NCBI RefSeq assembly: GCF_900188425.1
Contig: NZ_FZON01000018.1
Span: 1-64,000 of the forward strand
DNA length: 64,000 nucleotides
Direction: 5' to 3'
Origin: Antarctobacter heliothermus
GTDB lineage: Bacteria > Pseudomonadota > Alphaproteobacteria > Rhodobacterales > Rhodobacteraceae
Positions 1 through 8,347 of the stretch are shown here, one piece after another. The position numbers were made by a program, and so were the translations under genes. Numbering within the stretch: position 1 is the stretch's first letter; the number at the start of each line of letters is the position of its first letter. The notes below the pieces were generated by a model. It worked only from the letters and a program-made list of their open reading frames with translations, had not been told where the DNA came from and ran no database searches.

Positions 1-93
1 GGCTGCTGTCGGATTTTGTCTAGCAGCTTGATTCTACAAAGCTTTCGCGGGCACGCCAGCTATTTCCCCTGATTTGGATGAATAAGCCGGGCT
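1..93. mobile_element. Possible outward end of an insertion element at the window edge
   Basis: These bases are not a plausible 5' part of choX. In the choX frame there are TGA stops at 70 and 79, and resemblance to choline-binding proteins ends at the Tyr-Thr-Ser codons at 94-102. Short inverted arms are visible (GCTGCT at 2-7, AGCAGC at 22-27). An abrupt junction inside a gene fits the terminus of an insertion sequence or a rearrangement point; I suspect an IS1380-type end but cannot prove it because the rest lies outside the window. Confidence 0.3.
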
Positions 94-102
94 TATACCT
101 CG

Positions 103-825
103 ATGGCGGCGGGCGACATTGATGTGTTCCTTGGCAACTGGATGCCGACGATGGAGGCAGATATCGCCCCCTACCGTGAGGCAGGCACCGTCGATACCGT
201 GCGCGACAACCTGCAGGGCGCGAAATACACACTGGCCACCAATGCCGTGGGGGCCGCGCTGGGGATTGCCGATTTCGCCGATATCGCGGCCCATGCAGAT
301 GCGCTGGATGAGACGATCTATGGGATCGAGCCGGGCAATGACGGCAACCGCCTGATCATCGACATGATCGACGCCGATGCCTTTGGCCTGAGCGCATTCG
401 AGGTCAAGGAAAGCAGTGAACAGGGGATGCTGGCGCAGGTCGGCCGTGCGGTGAACCGCGACGAGCCGGTGATCTTTCTTGCCTGGGAACCGCACCCGAT
501 GAATGCCAACTATGATCTCACCTATCTGACCGGCGGCGACGATTATTTTGGTCCCGATCTGGGCGGGGCGACGGTCTACACCAACACCCGCGCGGGCTAC
601 GTCGAGGAGTGCCCGAATGTCGGCGCGTTGCTCAAGAACCTCGAATTCACGCTGGCGATGGAAAACGAGATCATGGGCGCGATCCTTGACGATGGCGAAG
701 ACCCCGAAGACGCCGCCAAGGCATGGCTGTCGTCGAACATGGGTGTGCTGGACGGCTGGCTGGCGGGTGTGACCGCCCTGGACGGCGGCGACGCGATGGC
801 GGCGGTCAAGGCCGCGCTGGAGTAA
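103..825 (+). pseudogene. choX: choX fragment: choline ABC transporter substrate-binding protein, 5'-truncated
   Basis: The 240 codons match the C-terminal three quarters of ChoX, the periplasmic choline receptor of the ChoXWV importer. Recognisable blocks are FLGNWMP (residues 9-15), YGIEPGNDGN near residue 72 and WEPHPMN near residue 127. These carry three of the aromatic-box residues (Trp90, Tyr119 and Trp205 of the Sinorhizobium protein). Missing are the signal peptide and roughly the first 60-70 mature residues, including the DVGWTD block that supplies Trp43 and Asp45. The gene therefore cannot give an exported, choline-binding protein as it stands. The frame is closed upstream by TGA at 70 and 79, so this is a real break within the visible sequence. 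choW and choV follow at 2522-4350 but are separated from it by two unrelated genes. A functional choX elsewhere in the genome is possible. Confidence 0.75.
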
Positions 826-853
826 GCAGGGGATTGCAACCCGCGATCTGGAA

Positions 854-874
854 GGTTCCGCCATAGGCGGGGCC
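854..874 (+). terminator. Weak hairpin after choX fragment
   Basis: GGTTCCGCC (854-862) can pair with GGCGGGGCC (866-874) across an ATA loop, using two G-T pairs. It is followed by TATTTC. It lies 30 bp after the choX stop and could be its terminator; the T-run is poor. Confidence 0.3.
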
Positions 875-972
875 TATTTCCCGGAGGATGGTGCCTGCAC
901 CCCTTGTTGGGTTTTGGTTGACTGATACACCGCCATGGCTGATCGCTTCATGTCTACCTGAGATGGGGTCGC

Positions 973-1689
973 ATGTCTGTCGACGAACGTGCAATGATCG
1001 CGGCCAGAAACAATGCGGGCTGGTACGAGGCGGTCTTTGCCGCGCATGGCCTGCGCTATGTGCGACGACCCTTCGCCTTTGTCGGCCAGGACAGTGCGCC
1101 GCCCTACCATTCCAACCTGACGGTTTTTGCACCAGATCAAGAAGAAGCCATCGCCCTGGAGCTGGCAGGGCTGGCGTCCCGATTTGACCGTGTTGTGGTC
1201 AAGGACAGTTTTTGCCAGCTTGATCTTGAGCGGAACGGGTTCCGGGCGCTTTTTGAGGCGTTCTGGATATGGCGCGATCCAGTGCAGGTCGATTTGCCGA
1301 ACGGCTGGGACATTGTAAAGGACGCCAGAGGGTTGCAGATGTGGGAAGACAGTTGGCGGCAGAACAGTTCGCCCACGGACCGCCGCATGTTCCCCGACAT
1401 GCTATTGGAAAGAGAGGACGTCTTGTTTCTGGGTCGGCGCGAGGCGGGGCGTTTCACGGACGGGTGTATTGCAAACCTGTCCAACGAGTGCGTCGGGCTG
1501 TCCAATGTCTTTGCAGAAAACCCGACACAAGAGCGTTTTGAGGCGGCGGCAAATGCTGCAAGCTGGGTCGGGGGACATTGCTCCTTGGTTGGTTACGAAT
1601 CCGGGGCAGAGTTGGAGCATGCCCTTTCAGCGGGGTTCCAGACCGTTGGCAGGTTGCGGGTTCTGGCCGCGACGGACGCCAAGTTCTAG
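973..1689 (+). CDS. GNAT-like N-acetyltransferase domain protein
   Basis: A 238-residue protein of unknown substrate. The C-terminal part reads like a degenerate GCN5-related acetyltransferase core: a strand with CVGLSNVFAENP (about residues 172-183), then a helix, then GYESGAELEHALSAGF (about residues 212-227). That last block resembles the terminal helix-strand of GNAT proteins, in which a long side chain moves 'up' the fold. The usual Q/RxxGxG/A acetyl-CoA loop is not obvious, so activity is uncertain. It starts at ATG after a purine-rich GATGGGG stretch. It sits between the choX remnant and a GST on the other strand, which is not a usual position for a choline operon. The family assignment is an inference from pattern only. 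Confidence 0.5.
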   Translation: MSVDERAMIAARNNAGWYEAVFAAHGLRYVRRPFAFVGQDSAPPYHSNLTVFAPDQEEAIALELAGLASRFDRVVVKDSFCQLDLERNGFRALFEAFWIWRDPVQVDLPNGWDIVKDARGLQMWEDSWRQNSSPTDRRMFPDMLLEREDVLFLGRREAGRFTDGCIANLSNECVGLSNVFAENPTQERFEAAANAASWVGGHCSLVGYESGAELEHALSAGFQTVGRLRVLAATDAKF

Positions 1690-1773
1690 GCCCCGCAGCA
1701 AGCAAGCCGGGGACCGCAATCCGGGTGCCGCCAACGTGACGCGCAGTTTTTTATCTGGTCCAGGTGCCGCCGA

Positions 1774-2394
1774 TCATCCCGACATCAACGCATCATCCAA
1801 TGCCTGCGCCCGCACCGCCGCGTCGCGGGACATGATCCGGCCGATGTAGCTGTCAAAGCCCGCACGTGCGGGCAGGGTGCCAAACTGACGACCCCAGGCG
1901 ATCTGCGACCCAAGATAGACGTCCAGCGCGGAAAACGCGTCCCCCAACAGCCATGTGCGCCCATCTGACAACAGCGCGGCAAGGATGTCGGCCTCTTCCT
2001 CCAGCGAACACCAACCGGCGCGGCCACGGGCCTCTGGATCGTCGGGCAGTTCAAATCCAAAGGATTGGTTCACAACCGCCGCCTCCAGCGGACCGGCCGC
2101 AAAGAACATCCAGCGGTAAAACGCGCCGCGCGCGCCCGGTGCCGGGATCAGACCGACCTCGGGGAAACGCTCTGCCAGATGGCAGCAGATTGCCGCGCCT
2201 TCGGTGATCACCGCGCCGCCATCCTCCAGCGCGGGTACCTTGCCCATCGGATTGATTGCGCGGTAGTCGGGACCCTTCATCTCTGGCCCATAGGCCACAA
2301 CGCGCGTTTCATAGGACGCGCCGCATTCCTCCAGCATCCAACGGGCGATACGCCCGCGCGACATGGGATTGGTGTAAAACACGATTTCTGACAT
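1774..2394 (-). CDS. Glutathione S-transferase family protein
   Basis: A 206-residue soluble protein with the two-domain GST layout. The N-terminal thioredoxin-like domain runs to about residue 80 and includes the glutathione-contact strand KVPALEDGGAVITEGAAI, with a cis-Pro and Glu-Gly-Ala in place of the usual Glu-Ser. An all-helical C-terminal domain follows. The start was placed at the ATG at 2394 because AAGGAG stands upstream and the protein then begins with the typical MSEIVFYTNPMSRGRI. A longer reading from 2454 would add 20 unconserved residues. The role is presumably glutathione conjugation or peroxide handling; the substrate is unknown. It is on the strand opposite to the choline genes. 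Confidence 0.85.
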   Translation of the reverse strand: MSEIVFYTNPMSRGRIARWMLEECGASYETRVVAYGPEMKGPDYRAINPMGKVPALEDGGAVITEGAAICCHLAERFPEVGLIPAPGARGAFYRWMFFAAGPLEAAVVNQSFGFELPDDPEARGRAGWCSLEEEADILAALLSDGRTWLLGDAFSALDVYLGSQIAWGRQFGTLPARAGFDSYIGRIMSRDAAVRAQALDDALMSG

Positions 2395-2521
2395 GGCATC
2401 GCTCCTTGCTTCTGGATCAGGGTGCCATCCCTGCGTCCGTTCGACAAACTCCAATCGCCATCGATCGGCTTCACAAACCTGGCCAAACCCCGCATGAATG
2501 GGAAAACAGGGGGGTGGGCCG

Positions 2522-3352
2522 GTGGACTGGCTGACAAATCACAAGATACCTATCGGTGACGGCGCCGAGGCGGGGTTCGACTGGTTGCAGAAGAACGGCG
2601 GCTGGTTCTTTGACGGTATGGCCGTCGCGATGGAGGCGCTGATCGACGCGATCCTCTGGGTGCTGCAAGAACCGCATCCGTTGATCGTGGTGCTGGTGCT
2701 AACGGCGGCCACCTTTGCGGTGCACCGCCGCTGGCAAGTGCCGGCGCTGGTTTTCCTCGGCTTTCTGTTCATCCTCAATCAGGGCTATTGGGAGGAAACC
2801 ACCGAAAGCCTGACGCTGGTGCTGTCGGCCTGCGTGGTTTGCATGGGCGTTGGCGTGCCCATTGGCATCATGGTCGCGCACAGACCCGGGCTGTACCGCT
2901 TCATGCGTCCGGTGCTGGACCTGATGCAGACGCTGCCCACCTTTGTCTACCTGATCCCGGCCATCGTGTTTTTTGGCATCGGCATGGTCCCCGGCCTGAT
3001 TGCCACGGTGATCTTTGTCGTCCCCGCCCCGATCCGGTTGACCCATCTGGGCATTTCCTCGACCCCCAAGGCGCTGTTGGAGGCGGCGGATGCTTTTGGC
3101 GCGACGCCACGCCAGAAGCTGTGGAAGATCGAACTGCCCTCTGCGCTGCCTCAGATCATGGCCGGGCTGAACCAGACCATCATGCTGTCGCTGTCGATGG
3201 TGGTGATTGCTGCGCTGGTGGGCGCGGACGGGCTGGGCGTGCCGGTGGTGCGCGCCCTCAACCGTGTCGATACCGGGCTGGGCTTTGAGGCCGGCCTGAT
3301 CATCGTTGTCGTCGCCATCATGCTGGACCGAGCGCTAAGGTGGGAAAAATGA
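2522..3352 (+). CDS. choW: Choline ABC transporter permease ChoW
   Basis: Inner-membrane permease of the ChoXWV high-affinity choline importer (glycine-betaine/OpuA-type). It begins at GTG 2522 with MDWLTNHKIPIG, the usual N-terminus of this family; an ATG at 2498 would add eight glycine-rich residues. A conserved NQGYWEETTESLTLVL block precedes the permease core. About six hydrophobic segments follow, and the EAA coupling loop (EAADAFGATPRQKLWKIELP) lies near residues 187-206. That loop contacts the ATPase. The stop overlaps the choV start as ATGA, so the two are translationally coupled. The receptor gene choX is present only as a 5'-truncated remnant at 103-825. Confidence 0.93.
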   Translation: MDWLTNHKIPIGDGAEAGFDWLQKNGGWFFDGMAVAMEALIDAILWVLQEPHPLIVVLVLTAATFAVHRRWQVPALVFLGFLFILNQGYWEETTESLTLVLSACVVCMGVGVPIGIMVAHRPGLYRFMRPVLDLMQTLPTFVYLIPAIVFFGIGMVPGLIATVIFVVPAPIRLTHLGISSTPKALLEAADAFGATPRQKLWKIELPSALPQIMAGLNQTIMLSLSMVVIAALVGADGLGVPVVRALNRVDTGLGFEAGLIIVVVAIMLDRALRWEK

Positions 3353-4350
3353 CCGCTGTCGCTTTTGAAAACGTCTCGATTGTCTTTGGCGATCACCCCG
3401 ATCGCGCCTTGCCCTTGGCGGATCAGGGCCGGGACCGGGCCGCGATACAGACCGAAACCGGCCAGGTGCTGGGGGCGCACGACTGTTCGCTCGACGTCGA
3501 AGAGGGTGAGATTGTCGTACTCATGGGGCTGTCGGGGTCCGGGAAATCCACGTTGCTGCGCGCAGTCAACGGTTTGAACGCGGTCAGCCGGGGGACCGTG
3601 CGCGTGACCTGCGGTGACGAGGTCACAGAAGTCACCAATTGTTCCGCAAGCGCCCTGCGCCGGGTCCGTCAGGGCCATGTCGCGATGGTGTTCCAGCAAT
3701 TCGGCCTGCTGCCATGGCGAACCGTGGCCGAAAACGTCGGCTTTGGCCTTGAACTGGCGGGGCAGGGGACAGCGCAACGGATGGAAACCGTAACACGCCA
3801 ACTGGCGCTGGTGGGCCTTTCCGACTGGGGCGACCGCAAGGTCAGCGAGCTGTCGGGCGGGATGCAGCAGCGCGTCGGTCTGGCCCGTGCCTTTGCCACA
3901 GAGGCACCGATCCTGCTGATGGATGAACCGTTCTCTGCGCTTGACCCGTTGATCCGCTCCCGCCTTCAGGACGAATTGCTCGACCTGCAACGCGAACTCA
4001 AGCGCACCATCCTCTTTGTCAGCCACGACCTGGACGAGGCGTTCAAGATCGGCAACCGCATCGCCATCATGGAAGGCGGGCGCATCGTCCAGACCGGCAC
4101 CCCGCGTGAGATTTTCTCGGCCCCGGTCTCTGACTATGTGGCGGATTTCGTGGCCAACATGAACCCGCTGGGCGTTCTGACCGCGCGTGACGTTATGGAG
4201 CCCGGCACAGGCGGGTCCGAGGTCGCCGCCGAAACCCCGATCCGCGATCTGATGCCAATGCTCAAGGACGGCCCGCTGACCGTGATACAGGACGGCGCGC
4301 CAGTTGGCCGGGTGACCGCCGACAGCATTGTCGCGCGCCTTGCGGGCTAA
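3349..4350 (+). CDS. choV: Choline ABC transporter ATP-binding protein ChoV
   Basis: Cytoplasmic ATPase that powers choline import through ChoW. The 333-residue protein has Walker A GLSGSGKST at about residues 60-68, a Q-loop in VFQQFGLLPWRT, ABC signature LSGGMQQRVGLARA, Walker B ILLMDEPFSALDP and switch His in FVSHDLDEA. A short degenerate CBS-like tail (about residues 275-333) is typical of the ProV/OpuAA/ChoV group. It starts at the ATG overlapping the choW stop (ATGA), which fixes the start at 3349. A 61-bp intergenic repeat ending in a GC hairpin follows immediately and probably stops transcription. Confidence 0.95.
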   Translation: MTAVAFENVSIVFGDHPDRALPLADQGRDRAAIQTETGQVLGAHDCSLDVEEGEIVVLMGLSGSGKSTLLRAVNGLNAVSRGTVRVTCGDEVTEVTNCSASALRRVRQGHVAMVFQQFGLLPWRTVAENVGFGLELAGQGTAQRMETVTRQLALVGLSDWGDRKVSELSGGMQQRVGLARAFATEAPILLMDEPFSALDPLIRSRLQDELLDLQRELKRTILFVSHDLDEAFKIGNRIAIMEGGRIVQTGTPREIFSAPVSDYVADFVANMNPLGVLTARDVMEPGTGGSEVAAETPIRDLMPMLKDGPLTVIQDGAPVGRVTADSIVARLAG

Positions 4351-4365
4351 AAGACTATCCTCCAG

Positions 4366-4426
4366 CTTCTTCTGGCCAAAAATATCCCGGGGGAGTCGAC
4401 CGCAGGGAGACGGGGGCAGCGCCCCC
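4366..4426 (+). repeat. 61-bp intergenic repeat, copy A (subfamily 1), with terminal hairpin
   Basis: Begins CTTCTTCTGGCCAAAAATAT and ends in the hairpin GGGGGC-AGC-GCCCCC (4412-4426) followed by TTT. It matches the inverted copy at 27753-27813 at 59 of 61 positions. It lies between the convergent choV and crotonase-fold genes, where the hairpin can act as a terminator for choV. Confidence 0.85.
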
Positions 4427-4427
4427 T

Positions 4428-5036
4428 TTACACGATCAGTGCCTTGATCGCCCGTGCATGGGATGCCTCGGCCCCCAGAGTATCTGCGGCCAGCGCGCGC
4501 GCCGTTTCCAGCAGATCCCCCTCGACCAGGCGATCGACCAGCCCCCAGGCCACGGCCTCGTCCACCGGCACCTTTTGCCCGGCCATCAGGATCATCTTGG
4601 CCCGCGCCGGACCCACCAGCGCGGCAAGGCGCGTCGGATCTGACGGCTGTGGCAGAAAGCCCAGCTTCATCACCGGATAGAACACCTTGGCTCCGGGCAC
4701 TGAAATGCGCAGGTCACAGGCCAGCGCCATGCCCATGGCCCCGCCTGCCACCGTCCCATTCATCGCGCAAATGGTCAGTCCCGGGTGGCGGACAATTGCC
4801 CCGGACAGACGTTCCCACAGAGGTGACACCGCCAGCCCCGCACGCGCGGCCTCCAGATCGGCTCCGGCAGAGAACACTTTGCCCACGCCGGTCAACACCA
4901 GACACCGCGCGCCGGTCAGCGCGTCCTCGGCAATCCGGCACAAGTCCTCCAGCATCGGCGCTGTCAGAGAGTTCGCCTTGTCTGGCCGGTCAATTGTGGC
5001 GATCCACAATCCGTCTTCCTGGGTCAGGCGGATCAT
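4428..5036 (-). CDS. Short enoyl-CoA hydratase/isomerase (crotonase-fold) protein
   Basis: A 202-residue crotonase-superfamily protein, shorter than the usual 255-265 because the C-terminal helical region ends early. The CoA-binding and oxyanion-hole parts are visible: VFSAGADL (about residues 54-61) and NGTVAGGAMGMALACDLRI (about residues 93-111). Both catalytic glutamates of enoyl-CoA hydratase appear to be replaced: Gly where Glu144 stands, and Val in YPVMKLG where Glu164 stands. It is therefore unlikely to be a standard hydratase; an isomerase, a hydrolase or a non-catalytic role is possible. Its ATG overlaps the stop of the upstream SDR gene (ATGA), so the two are made together and may act on the same acyl substrate. 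Confidence 0.85.
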   Translation of the reverse strand: MIRLTQEDGLWIATIDRPDKANSLTAPMLEDLCRIAEDALTGARCLVLTGVGKVFSAGADLEAARAGLAVSPLWERLSGAIVRHPGLTICAMNGTVAGGAMGMALACDLRISVPGAKVFYPVMKLGFLPQPSDPTRLAALVGPARAKMILMAGQKVPVDEAVAWGLVDRLVEGDLLETARALAADTLGAEASHARAIKALIV

Positions 5037-5788
5037 GCCAGCCCGACCGCCGCGCGCACGCCCTCATCACGCAACGATATCTCACCGCCCAGGTAGGCTT
5101 CCGCCGCGTCGGAACACATCCAGACCAAAGCCCGGGCCACCCATTCGGGCGGGATGTGATCGGACCAGTCCAGCTGGCTGATCGGGTTTATTCCGCTTGC
5201 CTTGATCTCTCGCTGCATTTGCGTGGCCACCGTGCCGGGCGACAGCGACAGCGCGCGGATCCCCTGCTGGCTGTATTCCTTGTCCAGCATCCGGGTCAGC
5301 ATCAGCGCGCCCGCCTTGGACGAACAGTAGTGCGACCACCCCTCGACCGGGCCATGTGCGGCCCCCGATCCAATGGTAAGTACCGTGCCGCCACCCGCCG
5401 CCAGCATCACCGGCAGCGCCGCGCGCATGCCGTGAAACACGCCTTTGAGATTGATGTCGATCACCTCTCCCCAGGCTTTCGGGTCGACCTCCGCCAGGCG
5501 CGAGACCGGCTCGATCACACCGGCGTTGTTCACCAGAATGTCCAGCCCGCCGTGCGCGGCGACGCAGTTGCTCACGGCCTTTTCGACTTCCCAGTAGCGG
5601 GCGATATCGCAAGGGATCGCCACCGCCTGCGGTCCGATCTCTCCGGCCAGATCGGCGATCGCCTCGGCGGTGCGCGCCACCAGCGCCACCCGGGCGCCCT
5701 GGGCGGCAAAGGCCCGCGCCGCCTCTGCCCCGATTCCCCGGCTTGCGCCAGTGATCATCACCGTCTTGTTTTGCAGACTACCGCTCAT
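5033..5788 (-). CDS. SDR family oxidoreductase
   Basis: A 251-residue short-chain dehydrogenase/reductase, NAD(P)-dependent. The cofactor motif TGASRGIG (about residues 14-21), the NNAG motif and the catalytic Tyr-Cys-Ser-Ser-Lys (YxxxK) are all present, as is the active-site Ser in TIGSG. The start at 5788 is chosen because GGAGAG lies just upstream; the same frame is open to 5923 but those 45 residues have no family resemblance. It ends in an ATGA overlap with the crotonase-fold gene. The substrate cannot be read from the sequence; pairing with a CoA-binding protein suggests a hydroxyacyl or carbonyl compound. Confidence 0.88.
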   Translation of the reverse strand: MSGSLQNKTVMITGASRGIGAEAARAFAAQGARVALVARTAEAIADLAGEIGPQAVAIPCDIARYWEVEKAVSNCVAAHGGLDILVNNAGVIEPVSRLAEVDPKAWGEVIDINLKGVFHGMRAALPVMLAAGGGTVLTIGSGAAHGPVEGWSHYCSSKAGALMLTRMLDKEYSQQGIRALSLSPGTVATQMQREIKASGINPISQLDWSDHIPPEWVARALVWMCSDAAEAYLGGEISLRDEGVRAAVGLA

Positions 5789-5942
5789 CCCGGGGTCTCT
5801 CCGATAAATCGTGGGTTGCGCCACAAATGGCGTCTCGCCACTGTCGTAATCGCTCAATAGTATGGAATCCAGTCCCTTGACCGGGCGGGGGAAGCCCTTG
5901 AGACTGCGAAAATTCGTTTGCACCGACAGAGAGGAAAAAATT

Positions 5943-7463
5943 ATGAACCGCTACGTTACAGCCTCGGCGCTGGCCATCGTTGCCATGGCCGGGCAGGCTT
6001 GGGCCGATGTCACGCCGCAGCAGGTCTGGGACGACTTCGACGCCTACATGGGCAACTTCGGATACGAAGTCACCGCCACCGAAATGATGGAAGGCTCTGA
6101 TCTGGTTGTATCCGACCTGACCATGGTCATCACGATTCCCGAAGAAGACGGTACTGTCCATGTGGTTATGCCTGACATTACCTTTGCCGACGCGGGCGAC
6201 GGTTCGGTCAACATCTCTTACCCTGACGTCGGCGAGATCGCGGTTTCCTTTATCGAACGTGAGGAAACCGTTGGCGAAGCCATCGTTCAGATGATGCAAT
6301 CCAACATGGCGCTGAACGTCTCGGGCACGCCCGGCGATCTGACCTATACCTACAGCGGCGACAACATCGCGCTGGAACTGATCAAGTTCATGGCCGAAGG
6401 CGAAGAGATCACGCGCGACATGCTGAGCATGACCATGAACATGGGTCCGCTGTCCGGCACGTCGCATATCCTGACGGTCGGCGGCATGCGCTCGATCGAC
6501 CAGGACATGTCGATGGGCACGCTGGCGCTCGACTTGATCTTTGACGATCCCGAAAGCGACGAGGGCGGCATGTTCAACATGCAACTCACCGGGCTGTCCA
6601 GCACGGGCAAGACCGTGTTGCCGACGGAACTGGATTACGAAGATCCGACCTCAATGTTCAAGAACGGCGGGTCTGTGGATGCCGTGCTCAAGCACACCGG
6701 CGGCGCGACGCAGTTCACCTTTGACGAAGGCGATGGTCCGACCGCAGGTCAGTTCACATCGACCGGCGGCGAATTTGCCATTGCCGTCTCTGAGTCGGCG
6801 CTGACCTATGCCCTCTCGGGCACCGGACAGACTGTCGCGCTTTCCGGCCCGGAACTGCCGCTGCCGATCAATGCGGAACTGGGAGAGGTCGGCTTTGCGC
6901 TGGAAATGCCGCTGGCCCCGTCCGAAACTCCGCAGGATGCGTCCTTGTCGGTTGTGATCGGCGATTTCGCCATGGCGGACATGTTGTGGAACATCTTTGA
7001 CCCCGCAGAGGTGCTGTCGCGTGCCCCTGCCACCATCGCGTTCAATCTGGACGCACAGGTCACGCCCTTTGTCAGCCTGCTCGATACCAAGGCGGTAGAG
7101 GATTTGGGCCGCACCGGCGGTATGCCGGGTGAGTTGAACTCGCTGACGCTCAGCGACTTTGTGATCGACGTGGTCGGTGCTGCGGTTCTTGGATCGGGCT
7201 CATTCACTTTCGACAACAGCGACCTGGAAACATTCGACGGTCTGCCGCGTCCGAATGGCCAGCTTGATCTGCAAGTGTCGGGCGCCAACGGGGTGATCGA
7301 CAACCTGATCTCGATGGGCCTGCTGCCAGAACAAGATGCGATGGGTTTCCGCATGATGTTGTCGATGTTCACCGTGCCGGGCGAAGAGCCGGACACCATG
7401 ACCTCGACCATCGAGATCAACGAAGAGGGCCACATCCTGGCCAACGGTCAGCGCATCCAGTAA
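5943..7463 (+). CDS. DUF2125 domain-containing exported protein
   Basis: A 506-residue protein with an N-terminal signal peptide (about residues 1-22, ending GQAWA before Asp-Val). It is rich in short beta strands, Thr, Ser and Asp and resembles the DUF2125 family found widely in Rhodobacterales, whose function is unknown. The composition suggests a long beta-sheet periplasmic or outer-membrane-associated protein, somewhat like AsmA-type proteins. The start at 5943 is supported by AGAGAGGAAAA directly upstream and by the signal peptide that follows; an in-frame extension to 5862 would bury the signal. The gene is monocistronic, divergent from the SDR pair, and ends in a strong terminator at 7484. 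Confidence 0.8.
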   Translation: MNRYVTASALAIVAMAGQAWADVTPQQVWDDFDAYMGNFGYEVTATEMMEGSDLVVSDLTMVITIPEEDGTVHVVMPDITFADAGDGSVNISYPDVGEIAVSFIEREETVGEAIVQMMQSNMALNVSGTPGDLTYTYSGDNIALELIKFMAEGEEITRDMLSMTMNMGPLSGTSHILTVGGMRSIDQDMSMGTLALDLIFDDPESDEGGMFNMQLTGLSSTGKTVLPTELDYEDPTSMFKNGGSVDAVLKHTGGATQFTFDEGDGPTAGQFTSTGGEFAIAVSESALTYALSGTGQTVALSGPELPLPINAELGEVGFALEMPLAPSETPQDASLSVVIGDFAMADMLWNIFDPAEVLSRAPATIAFNLDAQVTPFVSLLDTKAVEDLGRTGGMPGELNSLTLSDFVIDVVGAAVLGSGSFTFDNSDLETFDGLPRPNGQLDLQVSGANGVIDNLISMGLLPEQDAMGFRMMLSMFTVPGEEPDTMTSTIEINEEGHILANGQRIQ

Positions 7464-7483
7464 CGCGTCTGATCCGGAACGCG

Positions 7484-7511
7484 AAAGGGCGGGGGAGACC
7501 CCGCCCTTTTT
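7484..7511 (+). terminator. Rho-independent terminator after the DUF2125 gene
   Basis: A perfect 11-bp stem (AAAGGGCGGGG at 7484-7494 with CCCCGCCCTTT at 7499-7509), GAGA tetraloop, then a T-run to 7511. It also faces the convergent SDR gene. Confidence 0.93.
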
Positions 7512-7535
7512 CGTGCCGATTGGGTCCAGCTTGGT

Positions 7536-8288
7536 CTAGCTGCGCAACGCCGGGAGACCGACGCCGGTCGATTCAAATCCGCCGTCCACGGCAACGATTT
7601 GCCCGCTGACATAAGACGCCTTTTCCGAGGCCAGAAAGACGATCACCTCTGCCAGTTCGCGTTCAGATCCGTAGCGGTTCAGCGGGATGGAGTCGTGATA
7701 GGATTTGATGATTTCAGGACTGTGAACCGCCATCGACAGCTTTGTCTTGACCGGGCCGGGGGCCACACAGTTGACGCGGATGCCATATTCGCCCAGTTCT
7801 GCGGCGTGCTGTTTGGTCAACTGGATCACCGCTGCTTTTGACGTGCCATAGGCCACCCGCAGCGTCGAGGCGCGCAAGCCGCTGATCGAGGCGATATTGA
7901 CAATCGCCCCCTGCGTTTCCTTCAGATGAGGCGTAACGGCCTGTGAGCACAGGAAAACACCATCAAGGTTGGTTTCCATCACCCGGCGCCACATCTCAAA
8001 GTCACAGCCTTCGATGGGGCCAAATTCCGCCACGCCTGCATTGTTCACCAGCGCGTCGACCCGTCCGGCCCAGCCGTGAGTTTCGCGCATCGCGGCATTG
8101 ACGTCCTGAGGGTTTGATACGTCGCGCACTAGTGCCAGTACGTTCTCGCGCTTGGCTGTCTGCTTCAGCAGTTCCTCACCGTCGCGGTCCAGCATCGCCA
8201 CGCACCAGCCGTTTTCCAGAAACAGGTCCGCCGTGGCCAGCCCGATGCCGCGCGCGGCCCCGGTGACGATTGCGCATTTCTTGTCCAT
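7536..8288 (-). CDS. SDR family oxidoreductase (FabG-like)
   Basis: A 250-residue classical short-chain dehydrogenase. TGAARGIG lies at residues 9-16, NNAG near residue 87, the active-site Ser in NIASISG and YGTSKAA as the YxxxK motif. The C-terminal end has the usual VSGQIVAVDGGF block, in which the GG precedes the last strand. This is the FabG/3-oxoacyl-ACP-reductase-like group, many members of which act on sugars, alcohols or acyl chains; the substrate here is not evident. The gene stands alone, convergent with the DUF2125 gene and followed upstream on the same strand by the UbiH-type hydroxylase. Confidence 0.88.
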   Translation of the reverse strand: MDKKCAIVTGAARGIGLATADLFLENGWCVAMLDRDGEELLKQTAKRENVLALVRDVSNPQDVNAAMRETHGWAGRVDALVNNAGVAEFGPIEGCDFEMWRRVMETNLDGVFLCSQAVTPHLKETQGAIVNIASISGLRASTLRVAYGTSKAAVIQLTKQHAAELGEYGIRVNCVAPGPVKTKLSMAVHSPEIIKSYHDSIPLNRYGSERELAEVIVFLASEKASYVSGQIVAVDGGFESTGVGLPALRS

Positions 8289-8347
8289 AAATGTCCTCCC
8301 GATTTTGGCCGCAGCTTAGGCAGGGCCTGTGCCGGGGGAAAGCCCCC

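Noticed and set aside
34-864. 276-codon minus-strand frame opposite the choX fragment
   Set aside because: Antisense shadow; it crosses the joint at about 94, so it cannot be one ancestral gene.
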